Notes under the pieces: model-generated
What the model was told of the DNA's origin: nothing
Database searches by the model: none
What the model saw: only the letters and a program-made list of their open reading frames with translations
Shown: positions 1 through 8,268 of the stretch, in pieces
How the letters are laid out: each line of letters starts with the position of its first letter
Position numbering within the stretch: position 1 is the first letter of the stretch
Translations under genes and position numbers: made by a program
Assembly (NCBI RefSeq): GCF_049200465.1
Contig: NZ_CP120836.1
Coordinates: 4,030,001-4,094,000, forward strand
Direction of reading: 5' to 3'
Length of the DNA: 64,000 nucleotides
From: Leptothermofonsia sp049200465
Lineage (GTDB): Bacteria > Cyanobacteriota > Cyanobacteriia > Leptolyngbyales > Leptolyngbyaceae

Positions 1-77
1 CTGGAACCTTCAATTTCTGGATTGAATTGAGGAAATCAGAGTTTCTATGGAAAGGTTACTCAGTTGAGAATGGTTAG
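1..77 (+). CDS. Sensor histidine kinase, C-terminal end only (partial)
   Basis: The window opens inside a reading frame (codons in phase from base 3) that ends GTFNFWIEL followed by about 16 residues and a TAG at 75-77. A G-T-F-x-F-W-I-x-L string near the C-terminus is typical of the end of a histidine kinase HATPase domain. The stop overlaps the start of the response regulator that follows, the usual arrangement for a kinase translated together with its partner. Only about 25 residues are visible, so the family is inferred from this end motif and the neighbour. Confidence 0.5.
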   Translation, partial: GTFNFWIELRKSEFLWKGYSVENG

Positions 78-525
78 AGAGCGATCAATTCTTTTAGTGG
101 AAGATAACCCCGATGATGAAGTACTGGCAATTCGTGCATTGCGGCGCAGCCGAATTACCAATGAGATTGTGGTTGTTCATGATGGCGTCGAAGCCCTTGA
201 TTACCTGTTTGGCCGTGGAGCCTACGCCGGGCGAGATCTGTCCAATCAACCTGCAGTCATTTTGCTTGATCTTAAACTACCGAGAATGGATGGCATTGAA
301 GTACTGCGCGAGTTACGAGCCCACGAAAGTACTCGCTTGTTGCCAATTGTGATTCTAACCACTTCCGAAGAAGAACAGGATGTCATTAATAGCTACAGTC
401 TGGGGTGTAATAGCTACGTCCGTAAACCAATTGACTTCCTTCAGTTTTCTCAGGCCGTGCAGCAGTTAGGCATGTACTGGTTACTGTTAAATGAAGCTCC
501 TCCTAGCTATCAAAGACTCAGTTAG
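70..525 (+). CDS. Single-domain response regulator, Rcp1/CheY-like
   Basis: A receiver domain fills all 151 residues with no output domain. The acidic pair is E11/D12 (VEDNPDD), the phosphoacceptor is D67 (ILLDLKLP), the switch threonine is T97 and the conserved lysine is K119 (RKP). The long beta2-beta3 segment and the tail resemble cyanobacterial Rcp1-type regulators, which take phosphate from phytochrome-class kinases. I chose ATG 70 because it overlaps the upstream TAG at 75-77 and starts the MVRERSILLVEDN segment directly; an in-frame TTG lies at 64. It is probably cotranscribed with the kinase upstream. The Rcp1-type label is inferred from overall pattern. Confidence 0.85.
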   Translation: MVRERSILLVEDNPDDEVLAIRALRRSRITNEIVVVHDGVEALDYLFGRGAYAGRDLSNQPAVILLDLKLPRMDGIEVLRELRAHESTRLLPIVILTTSEEEQDVINSYSLGCNSYVRKPIDFLQFSQAVQQLGMYWLLLNEAPPSYQRLS

Positions 526-735
526 TTTCAATTCATCAAACACCTCCAATTTCATGAGCAAAATGTCCTGAAAATTCTCTGCATGGACACCAGTAGTATC
601 AACGGATTTAATCACAGTCCATCTCGCAACATACTTACGCCCTAAATCGTGAGTGACCGCTGCAATGGACAGAAGCGGTGACTGATGCAGGGCATTGCTA
701 AAAAGCAGTATGAATCGAAACGAAGTTTCGATTCA
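487..735 (-). other. Start-less open frame next to a palindromic element
   Basis: On the minus strand a frame stays open for about 80 codons from inside the hairpin at 705-741 to a TAA at 487-489, with no ATG, GTG or TTG near its beginning. The translation looks protein-like (LLSIAAVTHDLGRKYVARW) but I do not recognise it. It overlaps the last 39 bases of the response regulator. It may be a gene whose 5' end was replaced by the element, or chance. Confidence 0.2.
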
Positions 736-741
736 TACTGC
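693..741. repeat. Partial copy of the GGCGTTGCTGAA palindromic element
   Basis: Bases 693-703 resemble the terminal sequence of the 80-bp element at 6089-6168. They are followed by a perfect 16-base inverted repeat (705-720 with 726-741) around a 5-base loop. The second terminal repeat is missing, and another element type begins 7 bases later, so this looks like a truncated or nested insertion. Confidence 0.6.
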
Positions 742-747
742 ACCTAA

Positions 748-869
748 ATAGCTGTCACCAGGTTGCTTAAGACATTGGTTTTTAAGACATTGGTTTTAAG
801 GGGAGGCTTCCGTCCCCAACCAAGGTTTCCCCACCTGTACCCGTCTTAAGCTTGGTGACTATCGCTATA
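748..869. repeat. TATAGC palindromic element, B subtype, degenerate copy
   Basis: The left end reads ATAGCTGTCACCAGGTTGC and the right end TGGTGACTATCGCTATA, as in the B-type copies at 29966, 32170 and 59073. The G/C-rich core is present but mutated, and a 15-16 base unit containing AAGACATTGG is duplicated in tandem. It directly abuts the Rpn relic that follows. Confidence 0.7.
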
Positions 870-870
870 T

Positions 871-1164
871 TTCATATCCAAATTCAGTAACGCCGATGCA
901 GAGATTCTGGCGGGGCTAAAATTTGAGAAAGAATTGATTGGGCGGATGTTTTGGGAGGGGATGATGCGCGAGTCTGTGATTTACCAGGAGATTCTGGAAA
1001 GGATGCGACAGGAAGGAGAGCGATCGCTCATTCTGCGGCTACTGGCCTGTCAGGCAGGAAAACTACTAGTAGAGATGCGACGCGAATTGAAGCTTTGTCT
1101 TTGAAACAAAACAAATGGGACTTTCGGTGAAGCCTTGTTGGATTTCGAGGCGATTGCTCCCTAG
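871..1164 (+). pseudogene. Relic of an Rpn/DUF4351-type nuclease-transposase gene
   Basis: Bases 871-1104 read through LAGLKFEKELIGRMFWEGMM and RESVIYQEILERMRQEGE, the C-terminal region of cyanobacterial Rpn-family (PD-(D/E)XK recombination-promoting nuclease) proteins that often carry DUF4351. The end is recovered only by changing frame twice: IEALSLKQ from 1083, then FGEALLDFEAIAP from 1123 to the TAG at 1162-1164. The N-terminal nuclease half is absent and its place is taken by the palindromic element ending at 869. Clearly non-functional. The family assignment rests on remembered family sequence. Confidence 0.7.
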
Positions 1165-1341
1165 CAACAAACGACCGAACTCCTCACATTCGAGTTTCCC
1201 GCCTATACAGCCTGATGCAATTGTCAGATAATCATAAAGGAACTGTAAAAAATAATGTTATAGAAGAATAAAAGCCTCCAACCCATTCTTCGCCAGGGAA
1301 CGAAAACTCAAGAAATTGCCTGTTCAAGGAGTACAAGAAGT
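1165..1341 (+). promoter_or_regulatory. Upstream region of htpX with a possible promoter
   Basis: A candidate -35 TTGTCA (1221-1226) lies 17 bases before TGTAAA (1244-1249), in an A/T-rich stretch leading to htpX. The -10 match is weak. Confidence 0.25.
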
Positions 1342-2223
1342 ATGAACCAATTCAAAACGCTGGCTCTGTTAGCTTTGTTGTCGGGTTTGTTGGTGGCGAT
1401 CGGTTACTATATTATCGGTGGCACCAGTGGGATCATTATTGGCATCGTACTGGCGGCGGTCACAAACCTGGGCTCCTGGTTCTTCTCAGATAAAATTGCC
1501 CTTGCAGCCTATGGTGCTCAACCCATTGGTCCTGAGCAGGCTCCTGGACTCCATGCCATGTTGGAGCGTTTGAGCCAGCGAGGAGGGATTCCAACCCCCG
1601 CTCTGTATATTGTTCCCAGTCCTGCGGCAAACGCCTTTGCAACTGGGCGCGATCCTCAACATGCAGCGGTTGCTGTGACAGAGGGAATTGTCAACTTGCT
1701 GTCTGAGGAGGAGTTGGAAGGCGTGATTGGCCATGAATTGACCCACGTGATCAATCGTGACACCCTGACCCAGGCAGTTGCGGCCACAATTGGGGGAGCC
1801 ATCTCCCAGTTGGCTTATATGGCGCAGTGGGCCAGCATGGGAGCTGCCTATAGGGGGCAGGACGATCGACGTGGTCCTAACCCAATTGGGCTGTTACTGG
1901 CAGCAATTTTGGCTCCCGTGGCTGCCACCATTATTCAAATGGCCATTTCTCGTACACGGGAGTTTTCAGCCGATGCAGGTGCTGCCCAGTTAACGGGTAA
2001 TCCCCGTGCTCTAGCAAGCGCCCTTCAGAAACTACAGTTGGGTGCCCGTCAGATGCCCATTCAGGGTAACCCTTCCTTTGAGCCATTGCTCATCATTAAC
2101 TCTTTCGCTGGGCAAGGTCTTGCTAGTCTATTCTCAACCCATCCCTCAACGGAGGCTCGGATTGAGCGTCTGCTTCAGCTTGAGCAACAAATGCTGGCTA
2201 CAGGTTCCCATAGCTTTTCGTAA
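1342..2223 (+). CDS. htpX: Membrane zinc metalloprotease HtpX (M48B)
   Basis: A membrane-bound protease that degrades misfolded or damaged membrane proteins. The 293 residues begin with two hydrophobic segments (about 5-25 and 28-48). The HExxH zinc site is H131-E-L-T-H135 (GVIGHELTHVINRD), followed by two more hydrophobic segments (about 145-165 and 182-203) and the third ligand E207 in SRTREFSADAGA. The C-terminal FSTHPSTEARI is also typical of HtpX. Length matches the family. It is a single gene with its own upstream region; the next gene starts 71 bases later. Confidence 0.93.
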   Translation: MNQFKTLALLALLSGLLVAIGYYIIGGTSGIIIGIVLAAVTNLGSWFFSDKIALAAYGAQPIGPEQAPGLHAMLERLSQRGGIPTPALYIVPSPAANAFATGRDPQHAAVAVTEGIVNLLSEEELEGVIGHELTHVINRDTLTQAVAATIGGAISQLAYMAQWASMGAAYRGQDDRRGPNPIGLLLAAILAPVAATIIQMAISRTREFSADAGAAQLTGNPRALASALQKLQLGARQMPIQGNPSFEPLLIINSFAGQGLASLFSTHPSTEARIERLLQLEQQMLATGSHSFS

Positions 2224-2294
2224 ATAAGAGACCTAAATGAGAGAGCTTTCCGCACCCCACACCCGACTCCCTATTTCCTGACCAGGAGGTAGTT

Positions 2295-2687
2295 ATGGCT
2301 TCTGATCCCAATACTGAATCCACGGTTGTTGTTGTAAGCCCTGAGGAGAATGCTTTGGTAGAAACGGACCTGGCTAATCAAAATGAAGCGGTGAAGCAGG
2401 AGACTGCGGCCCTGATTGATGCAATTAAGAAGCGGGCGCAGGCAGAAATTCAGGCAGTGGGTGATTTAACCCGTGAAACCTATCTGAATGCAGTGCGTCA
2501 GGCACGGGAAGCCATTGAACAGAACCAGTTGATTGAGCGCGATCGCATTGAACAATCTATCCAGCACATTCAACAGGAAGCCGATAAGAACTGGCATTCC
2601 GTTGTGGCTGAAATTGAGTCGTTTGGCACTCGTCTGACCGATGCTGCGAAGGCTGCCTGGGAAAAGCTGACTGAGCCAAAAGCCTGA
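2295..2687 (+). CDS. Conserved hypothetical coiled-coil protein
   Basis: A 130-residue soluble acidic protein with a clear Shine-Dalgarno (AGGAGG at 2284-2289). After a disordered start of about 25 residues the rest is a long charged helix rich in A, E, Q and K (AALIDAIKKRAQAEIQAVGD), so a coiled-coil or scaffold-like helix is likely. No enzyme motif or signal peptide. It may be cotranscribed with htpX. Function unknown. Confidence 0.75.
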   Translation: MASDPNTESTVVVVSPEENALVETDLANQNEAVKQETAALIDAIKKRAQAEIQAVGDLTRETYLNAVRQAREAIEQNQLIERDRIEQSIQHIQQEADKNWHSVVAEIESFGTRLTDAAKAAWEKLTEPKA

Positions 2688-2689
2688 AA

Positions 2690-2834
2690 TCCAAAGTGGA
2701 AGTGTATCGCAGAACCAATGAAATTGGGGAGTCAGGAGCCAGAAGGGAAAAGGAGTGGGAGGGTGGATGGGTGGATGAGTTCTGAGTTTTGAGTTCTGAA
2801 CTAATTCATGGCCTCTGACTTCTGACTCCTATTT
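2690..2834. repeat. Purine-rich intergenic repeat tract
   Basis: The spacer contains GGATGGGTGGATGAG and GTCAGGAGCCAGAAGG, units that recur in spacers near 12.2, 19.8, 30.65, 36.8, 45.8 and 62.9 kb. No gene is visible. Confidence 0.6.
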
Positions 2835-3188
2835 TCAAATCAGGTTCTGACGCAGTTGCCAGAGAAACTTCTGGGCTTTCCAGGCTTTGTCCAGTATTCC
2901 CAGTGAAGTTTCGATGCTGTATTGACCTGAGCAGCTCTTTTGCAGTGCGCTCTGAACAAATTCGTTCAATTTTGTTTCCAGGTCGATCACAGAGGAGGAC
3001 TGGGAGTATGGCAGTGGCACAGCAGTGGACAGGTTTGAAGGAGCCAGTTCGGACACCAGAAACTTGATGGATGGGTAACTCATAGCTTGATCTTCATCAA
3101 CAGGGGTTGGTTGATAAAGGTAGATGAACTCCGTGGCACGAGTACTAGTTTTTTGTTCCGGAACATTAATCCAGACAATTCCAACCAT
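2835..3188 (-). CDS. Hypothetical protein, 117 residues
   Basis: A small unrecognised protein. Its ATG has a good Shine-Dalgarno (AAGGAG about 8 bases upstream), which is the main support. It has no signal peptide or membrane segment. The middle is S/P-rich and the C-terminal half is a likely helix (TKLNEFVQSALQKSC). Its start lies inside the 3' end of the gene upstream, suggesting a two-gene transcript. Confidence 0.5.
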   Translation of the reverse strand: MVGIVWINVPEQKTSTRATEFIYLYQPTPVDEDQAMSYPSIKFLVSELAPSNLSTAVPLPYSQSSSVIDLETKLNEFVQSALQKSCSGQYSIETSLGILDKAWKAQKFLWQLRQNLI

Positions 3189-3435
3189 TCCTGAAACTCC
3201 TTAATTTCTTTAATGAAATTTTGTAGTTTTTGCTAACTTTGGCCTGGAGGTTTTGAGTGTGTTCTTGGAGGGAAGCTATTTTTGTATCGGTAGTCAGCAA
3301 GTTACGTTCGCTGGCCTTACTCACCTGAGGCAAAGCGGCAGAGCTTTCCCCGAGGTCAGGAGCTTTATCTTTCAAGCTTCTCAACTGAGGTTGTCTTGAA
3401 TAGATACCTACTTCTATTTGTAGATTTTGCTCCAT
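3166..3435 (-). CDS. Hypothetical protein, 89 residues
   Basis: An unrecognised small basic protein that overlaps the next minus-strand gene by 23 bases. A helical segment (about residues 50-75, IASLQEHTQNLQAKVSK) could form a coiled coil. No clear ribosome binding site precedes the ATG, so the start, and even the gene, is uncertain. Confidence 0.35.
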   Translation of the reverse strand: MEQNLQIEVGIYSRQPQLRSLKDKAPDLGESSAALPQVSKASERNLLTTDTKIASLQEHTQNLQAKVSKNYKISLKKLRSFRNGWNCLD

Positions 3436-3588
3436 GCAATATCAGTATTTGCACGGGTTTATCCTCTGACAGAATATCTTTAAGGAACCTTTGAGGTTAT
3501 CCGTGCCATCTTATGCTGGCGACACTGGAATACTGGATAATAAAAAGGTTTTAGTATCTGTTCACATACTTTTTCATTCATCAAAGCC

Positions 3589-5388
3589 ATGCGAACCCAT
3601 TATTGCGGTCAGCTCCGGGCGGAGCATATTGGAGAAACGGTCACTCTTTGCGGATGGGTGGATCGTCGCCGTGATCATGGGGGCGTCATCTTTATCGATC
3701 TGCGCGATCGCACTGGCATTGTGCAAATTGTCAGCGATCCGGAACGCACACCCACTTCCTACCAGCGGGCGGATACCTTACGGAATGAGTACGTGGTCAA
3801 AATCTCTGGGCGCGTCAGCCAGCGGCCCAATGAATCCCTCAATCCCAGACTGGGGACGGGTGAGGTTGAAATCTATGCCGACCAGATTGAGGTGCTGAAT
3901 GCCGTCCGCAAACAATTACCATTCCAGGTTTCAACGGCGGAGTCTGAGCCAGTGCGGGAAGATTTGCGCCTGCGCTACCGCTACCTCGACCTGCGGCGGG
4001 AACGGATGAGCCGCAACCTGCAACTGCGCCACGAAATTATCAAAACGCTGCGTCGTTACCTGGAAGACCAGCAGGGCTTTACAGAGGTGGAGACGCCTGT
4101 GTTGACTCGATCTACTCCAGAGGGGGCGAGGGATTATCTGGTGCCCTCTAGGGTCAATCCTGGCGAATGGTTTGCTCTACCTCAGTCACCCCAGCTATTT
4201 AAGCAACTGCTGATGGTGGCAGGGTGCGATCGCTACTATCAAATCGCTCGCTGTTTTCGGGATGAGGACAACCGGGCTGACCGACAGCCAGAGTTTACCC
4301 AACTGGACATGGAAATGAGCTTCATGACCCAGGAAGAAATTCTGGCGCTAAACGAAGACATGATCTGTCACTTGTTCAAAACAGTGCAGGGGATTGAATT
4401 ACCCCGTCCCTTTCCCCGCCTCACCTATGCCGAAGCAATGGATCGGTATGGTTCGGACAAACCTGACACTCGCTTTAGACTGGAGCTGGTCGATGTTTCG
4501 GATATTGTAAAAAACTCTGGCTTTAAGGTCTTTTCCGATTCCGTCGCCAGAGGTGGGATTGTCAAGATCCTGCCGATTCCCAATGGAAATGATGCCATCT
4601 CCAATGTTCGTATCAAACCCGGTGGAGACTTATTCAAAGAAGCGGAAACCTGTGGTGCAAAAGGATTGGCTTACATTCGTGTGCGAGCAGATGGGGCGAT
4701 CGACACCATTGGTGCCATCAAAGACAACCTGACCGAGGAACAGAAGCAGGAAATCCTCAGTCGCACTGGAGCCAGGGCAGGACATCTACTTCTGTTTGGT
4801 GCCGGTGCTTCCGATGTCGTTAACAAAACCCTCGATCGCCTGCGTCAGGTAATTGCTCAGGAACAGGGGTTGATTGAGCCCGATAAAATTAACCTGCTCT
4901 GGATTACCCACTTCCCTATGTTTGAGTGGAATGCAGACGAGAAGCGGTTAGAAGCGTTACATCACCCCTTCACTGCTCCCTTTCCTGACGAGCTAGAAGA
5001 CCTCAAGACCGCCCATGCTCAGGCTTATGACCTGGTTTACAACGGGTTTGAAGTGGGAGGCGGCAGCCTGCGGATTTACCAGCCTGATATTCAACAACAG
5101 GTGTTTGAAACCATTGGGCTCTCTACGGAAGAAGCCTATGCCAAATTTGGGTTCTTGCTGGAAGCATTTGAATATGGTGCGCCGCCTCATGGAGGGATTG
5201 CCTACGGCATTGATCGCCTCGTCATGCTGATGGCAGGAGAAGAATCGATCCGGGATGTGATTGGTTTTCCGAAAACGCAGCAAGCCCGCTGTTTGCTGAC
5301 AGGAGCGCCCTCTAAGGTCGATAACAAGCAGTTGAAAGAACTGCACGTTACCTCAACTTATAAGCCAAAGTCATCCCAGCAGTCGTAA
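3589..5388 (+). CDS. aspS: Aspartyl-tRNA synthetase
   Basis: Class II enzyme that charges tRNA-Asp with aspartate in the cytoplasm. The 599 residues match bacterial-type AspRS: an N-terminal OB-fold anticodon-binding domain (about 1-105, CGWVDRRRDHGGVIFIDLRD), the class II core with FALPQSPQLFKQLLMVAG and CFRDEDNRADRQPEFTQLD, the bacterial GAD insertion (about 290-420), and motif 3 (GIAYGIDRLVMLMAG). It may be the non-discriminating type that also makes Asp-tRNA-Asn; this cannot be told by eye. It ends 6 bases from a convergent gene. Confidence 0.96.
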   Translation: MRTHYCGQLRAEHIGETVTLCGWVDRRRDHGGVIFIDLRDRTGIVQIVSDPERTPTSYQRADTLRNEYVVKISGRVSQRPNESLNPRLGTGEVEIYADQIEVLNAVRKQLPFQVSTAESEPVREDLRLRYRYLDLRRERMSRNLQLRHEIIKTLRRYLEDQQGFTEVETPVLTRSTPEGARDYLVPSRVNPGEWFALPQSPQLFKQLLMVAGCDRYYQIARCFRDEDNRADRQPEFTQLDMEMSFMTQEEILALNEDMICHLFKTVQGIELPRPFPRLTYAEAMDRYGSDKPDTRFRLELVDVSDIVKNSGFKVFSDSVARGGIVKILPIPNGNDAISNVRIKPGGDLFKEAETCGAKGLAYIRVRADGAIDTIGAIKDNLTEEQKQEILSRTGARAGHLLLFGAGASDVVNKTLDRLRQVIAQEQGLIEPDKINLLWITHFPMFEWNADEKRLEALHHPFTAPFPDELEDLKTAHAQAYDLVYNGFEVGGGSLRIYQPDIQQQVFETIGLSTEEAYAKFGFLLEAFEYGAPPHGGIAYGIDRLVMLMAGEESIRDVIGFPKTQQARCLLTGAPSKVDNKQLKELHVTSTYKPKSSQQS

Positions 5389-5394
5389 AGGTTG

Positions 5395-5715
5395 TTAACG
5401 ACGGCTCAACCATTTGGCTGCGATTGCACCCAGAGCAGCCCCCACTAAGGGATTGCTGAGGAATTTCAGCATCGCAGGCTGATCGGCCAGCACTTCCTGA
5501 AAGATATCAGTATGGTTATGGTAAGCAAAGGCCGCCAGTTTGGAGGCATCATCAGCAGTCATGCGGTTGGGGTGATGGGTCGAAAGGCCCAACTGTCGCT
5601 CCAGGTCGCGATCGCTCAAGCCCCGCTTTTTCAGGTGATTGAAAAACTCCCGTGCCACGTCATCCCGCTCGTTCGGTTTAATCTGGGTGATTGCTTTTTG
5701 CAATTCCGGCTCCAT
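5395..5715 (-). CDS. Conserved hypothetical protein, 106 residues
   Basis: A small, probably cyanobacteria-specific protein. The first 75 residues are charged and helical (ERDDVAREFFNHLKKRGLSD), and the C-terminus is a short hydrophobic stretch ending in basic residues (LVGAALGAIAAKWLSRR), which could be a membrane anchor or amphipathic helix. It converges on aspS with a 6-base gap. Function unknown. Confidence 0.65.
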   Translation of the reverse strand: MEPELQKAITQIKPNERDDVAREFFNHLKKRGLSDRDLERQLGLSTHHPNRMTADDASKLAAFAYHNHTDIFQEVLADQPAMLKFLSNPLVGAALGAIAAKWLSRR

Positions 5716-5891
5716 CTGATTGGAGGGAATGCGATTTGAATGAAAAGCACGCCCAAAGAGCTGTCACCACTCATCTCGTGAGGAGCGTTGGGCAAAATCA
5801 TCAAAGTTTTTGTATTCGTTGACGGATTTAGTGGATGCAGAATCAATGGAATCCGTATCTCTCTGGGCCAGATGGTTCATAATCTGACGTT

Positions 5892-6006
5892 TATAGCAGT
5901 AGTCATTATGGTTAGGACGGGGTGCAGGGGTTCCACCCCTGGCTGGGGGCGCAGCCCCCACTCCCTCTCTAATTCCAGTGTCCTAACGCACCCGCGCAGA
6001 GCTATA
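5892..6006. repeat. TATAGC palindromic element, A subtype
   Basis: A 115-bp element starting TATAGCAGTAGTCATTATGG and ending CGCGCAGAGCTATA. The core holds two G/C hairpins (GGGGGCGCAGCCCCC; GGGGTTCCACCCC). Same family and length as 21345, 27758 and 41746. A reading frame across it (5764-5961, minus) is an artefact. Confidence 0.9.
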
Positions 6007-6088
6007 TTCAATTTGGTGAGTTGGATTGCCACATTTAGCGGTTAAAATCAGCTTCTTGTCTGGAGCATAGACCAGCACTGTCAAATCT

Positions 6089-6168
6089 GGTGTTGCTGAA
6101 TTTGGGTATGAAATTAAGTGCTGTATGCTCGAAACTTCATTTCGATTCATACTGCTTTCAGCAACGCC
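6089..6168. repeat. 80-bp MITE-like element with 12-base terminal repeats
   Basis: The ends are GGTGTTGCTGAA (6089-6100) and TTCAGCAACGCC (6157-6168), an 11 of 12 match as inverted repeats. The interior carries an imperfect palindrome around TTTCGATTCATACTGC that is shared with 693-741. The size and ends fit a non-autonomous miniature transposon; no matching transposase is in the window. Confidence 0.8.
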
Positions 6169-6195
6169 ATATAAACTTAACAACCCCTACCCCTT

Positions 6196-7890
6196 TTATT
6201 GCAGTGATCGCCAGCGATTGATGGCCGCTGCCAACTCAAACCGACGAAACAGGGCAAAGTCACCTTCTGGCAGAAAAGTGAGGGCATCAAAGCCTTTGGT
6301 TTGAATAGTTGCGATGACGCGATCCAGAACATCTGGCAGGGTTTGCTGACCATTTAAATGATGCTGCTGAAGGTAGAGCATGGTAGCAGCGATCGCTCGC
6401 AGTTGGGCTGTTTCCACAATTTGCTCCACGGCAGATAGGTCAATTTCCTCCTGCCCCAAAACGATGGTGTCCAGATCGCGGACTTTGCGTTTGGGCGGGC
6501 GATCGGCCTCCGATGGCGGATCTCCTAATTTCAAAATTCGGGGAGTGAGTGAGCCAAATTGCTGACCACCTTCTGGGGCGCGATCAGTGGCGTACTGTTG
6601 GGCGATTGCCTTTGCCTGCGCGGTTACATCCTGCGGTTGAAAATCTTGCATAGCAATTACGGTATCCGCCACATCAAAGTAATCACCACTGCCACCCATC
6701 ACCAGAATGGTAGACACTCCGTAATCTGTATAAAGCTGGCGCACTTTGTCAATGAAGGGGGTAATAGGCTCCTTATCTTTGGCAATCAGGGCCTGCATAC
6801 GGCGATCGCGAATCATGAAATTGGTTGCAGCCGTATCCTCATCCACCAGCAACACTTTGGCTCCAGCTTCCAGAGCTTCCACAATATTTGCTGCCTGAGA
6901 CGTGCTGCCACTGGCGTTTTGGGTTGAAAACTGAGTGGTAGAACGCCCTTGTGGCAGGTGATTGATGAACGGTGAAATATCAACTCTGGCAATACTGCGT
7001 CCGTCTTCTGCCCGGATTTTGACCGCAGCGGGGTTCGTAATCACATACTCTCGACCGTCGCCGGGGATATGGTTGTAAACTCCCAGCTCAATTGCCCTCA
7101 GCAGTGTTGATTTTCCATGATAACCACCACCCACAATCAGCGTTACCCCTGTGGGAATACCCATGCCGGTTATCTTTCCCCGATTTGGGCAGATGAACTC
7201 AACTCGCAATGACTCAGGTGCCTGAAAGGGAATGCTCTCCTGTTTCAGAGGTCGTTCATCCACCCCACTCTGGCGCGGCAGAATCGCTCCATCGGCAATG
7301 AACGCCACCAGATTTTGCTCTGCCAGATGGTCTCTGATCCAATCGGCATCTTCGGCAGTTTCAACGTGTCGCTGCAAGGCTCTGGCATCCAGAGCAGAAT
7401 ACTTCAGGGCGCGATCAACCAGTTCAGGTAAATCGTCACATAACATTTCTGCGGCTTGAATTCCAGCAACCCGCCGCCCAAAAGCAGGCAACCCAACGAC
7501 AAAGCGAATTTCAACTGCGGTTTCACTGACAAAGGCAGCGGTGCGATCAAGAATGGTTTGTCCGGGTTGGGTAATAGCAATCAACCCACTGCTGCCACTG
7601 CCCCGCCGCTGGCGAAGGGTTTGCGCAACTCGATCAAACTGGCGAGTCAGGTAGTCGCGCAGAGCGATCGCTCGACTGGGATTGCTGAAAAGTGCTGGAG
7701 GGAAATTGGCCCGGCTCTGCGGCATCCTGACTCGGCACTGGCTGGGAGAAGCAAAGGGATCTCCCTGCACCCGATCAATAAACAGCACAAATTCAGAGAA
7801 TTCGTATTGCCCCTTCAAATCCTTGTATGCTTTGTAACTTTGTTGATCGATTTGTCGTAGAAGCCGACGCAGGTTTGTATGAGTTGTCAT
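6196..7890 (-). CDS. ABC-class P-loop ATPase (PF09818 type)
   Basis: A 564-residue soluble protein of the little-studied ABC_ATPase family (COG3044), which includes trypanosome MRB1590, an RNA-editing-associated ATPase. An N-terminal RNA/DNA-binding-like region (about 1-230) precedes the Walker A GGGYHGKSTL (about 253-262), a Walker B-like KVLLVDEDTAATNFM and a late ILVMGGSGDYFDVADTVI segment. A C-terminal region follows. No membrane segment, so it is not a transporter. Start ATG 7890 gives the usual MTTHTNLRRLLRQID beginning. It is monocistronic. A role with nucleic acid is inferred from family structure work. Confidence 0.85.
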   Translation of the reverse strand: MTTHTNLRRLLRQIDQQSYKAYKDLKGQYEFSEFVLFIDRVQGDPFASPSQCRVRMPQSRANFPPALFSNPSRAIALRDYLTRQFDRVAQTLRQRRGSGSSGLIAITQPGQTILDRTAAFVSETAVEIRFVVGLPAFGRRVAGIQAAEMLCDDLPELVDRALKYSALDARALQRHVETAEDADWIRDHLAEQNLVAFIADGAILPRQSGVDERPLKQESIPFQAPESLRVEFICPNRGKITGMGIPTGVTLIVGGGYHGKSTLLRAIELGVYNHIPGDGREYVITNPAAVKIRAEDGRSIARVDISPFINHLPQGRSTTQFSTQNASGSTSQAANIVEALEAGAKVLLVDEDTAATNFMIRDRRMQALIAKDKEPITPFIDKVRQLYTDYGVSTILVMGGSGDYFDVADTVIAMQDFQPQDVTAQAKAIAQQYATDRAPEGGQQFGSLTPRILKLGDPPSEADRPPKRKVRDLDTIVLGQEEIDLSAVEQIVETAQLRAIAATMLYLQQHHLNGQQTLPDVLDRVIATIQTKGFDALTFLPEGDFALFRRFELAAAINRWRSLQ

Positions 7891-8268
7891 CTAATCATCT
7901 GAAGTGAAAGAGTTAGAAGTTTTGAGTTTTGAATTTCCCTATTCCTCAATACTCAGTTTCAAGGGCATGAACACTACAGAGCCTGCGTTCAATATTCAAT
8001 TGGTCTTTCAACAACTGGTCTTTCAGCAACGGGCAAGGGTTAGAGAATAACCCCAATTTCGGACGAAATCCTTGACTCATTTCACCAGGTTTTAGGCGCT
8101 TGGGTACTTTTGCTGGTTATTCTACATCCTTCTCTAGACCTCGTTCTTCCTTATCTTGCCTGTATCTTGCCTGTCTAATGAGAGCAGAGCACTCTTTCGA
8201 AGATGTATCAATCAGGGAGTTGAATCACTCTATCAAAAGAATGAAATGACATAAATTTATTCAGGGTT
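7891..8268. other. Spacer without a recognised gene
   Basis: This 378-base A/T-rich gap lies upstream of the ATPase and downstream of the aminotransferase. It contains imperfect short duplications (GGTCTTTCA near 8000-8025; ATCTTGCCTGT near 8151-8175) and no convincing reading frame, promoter or terminator. Confidence 0.5.

Noticed and set aside
5764..5961. A 65-codon minus-strand frame upstream of the 106-residue hypothetical gene
   Set aside because: Its first third is the translated TATAGC element core (GAAPPARGGTPAPRPNHND), seen in other copies too.
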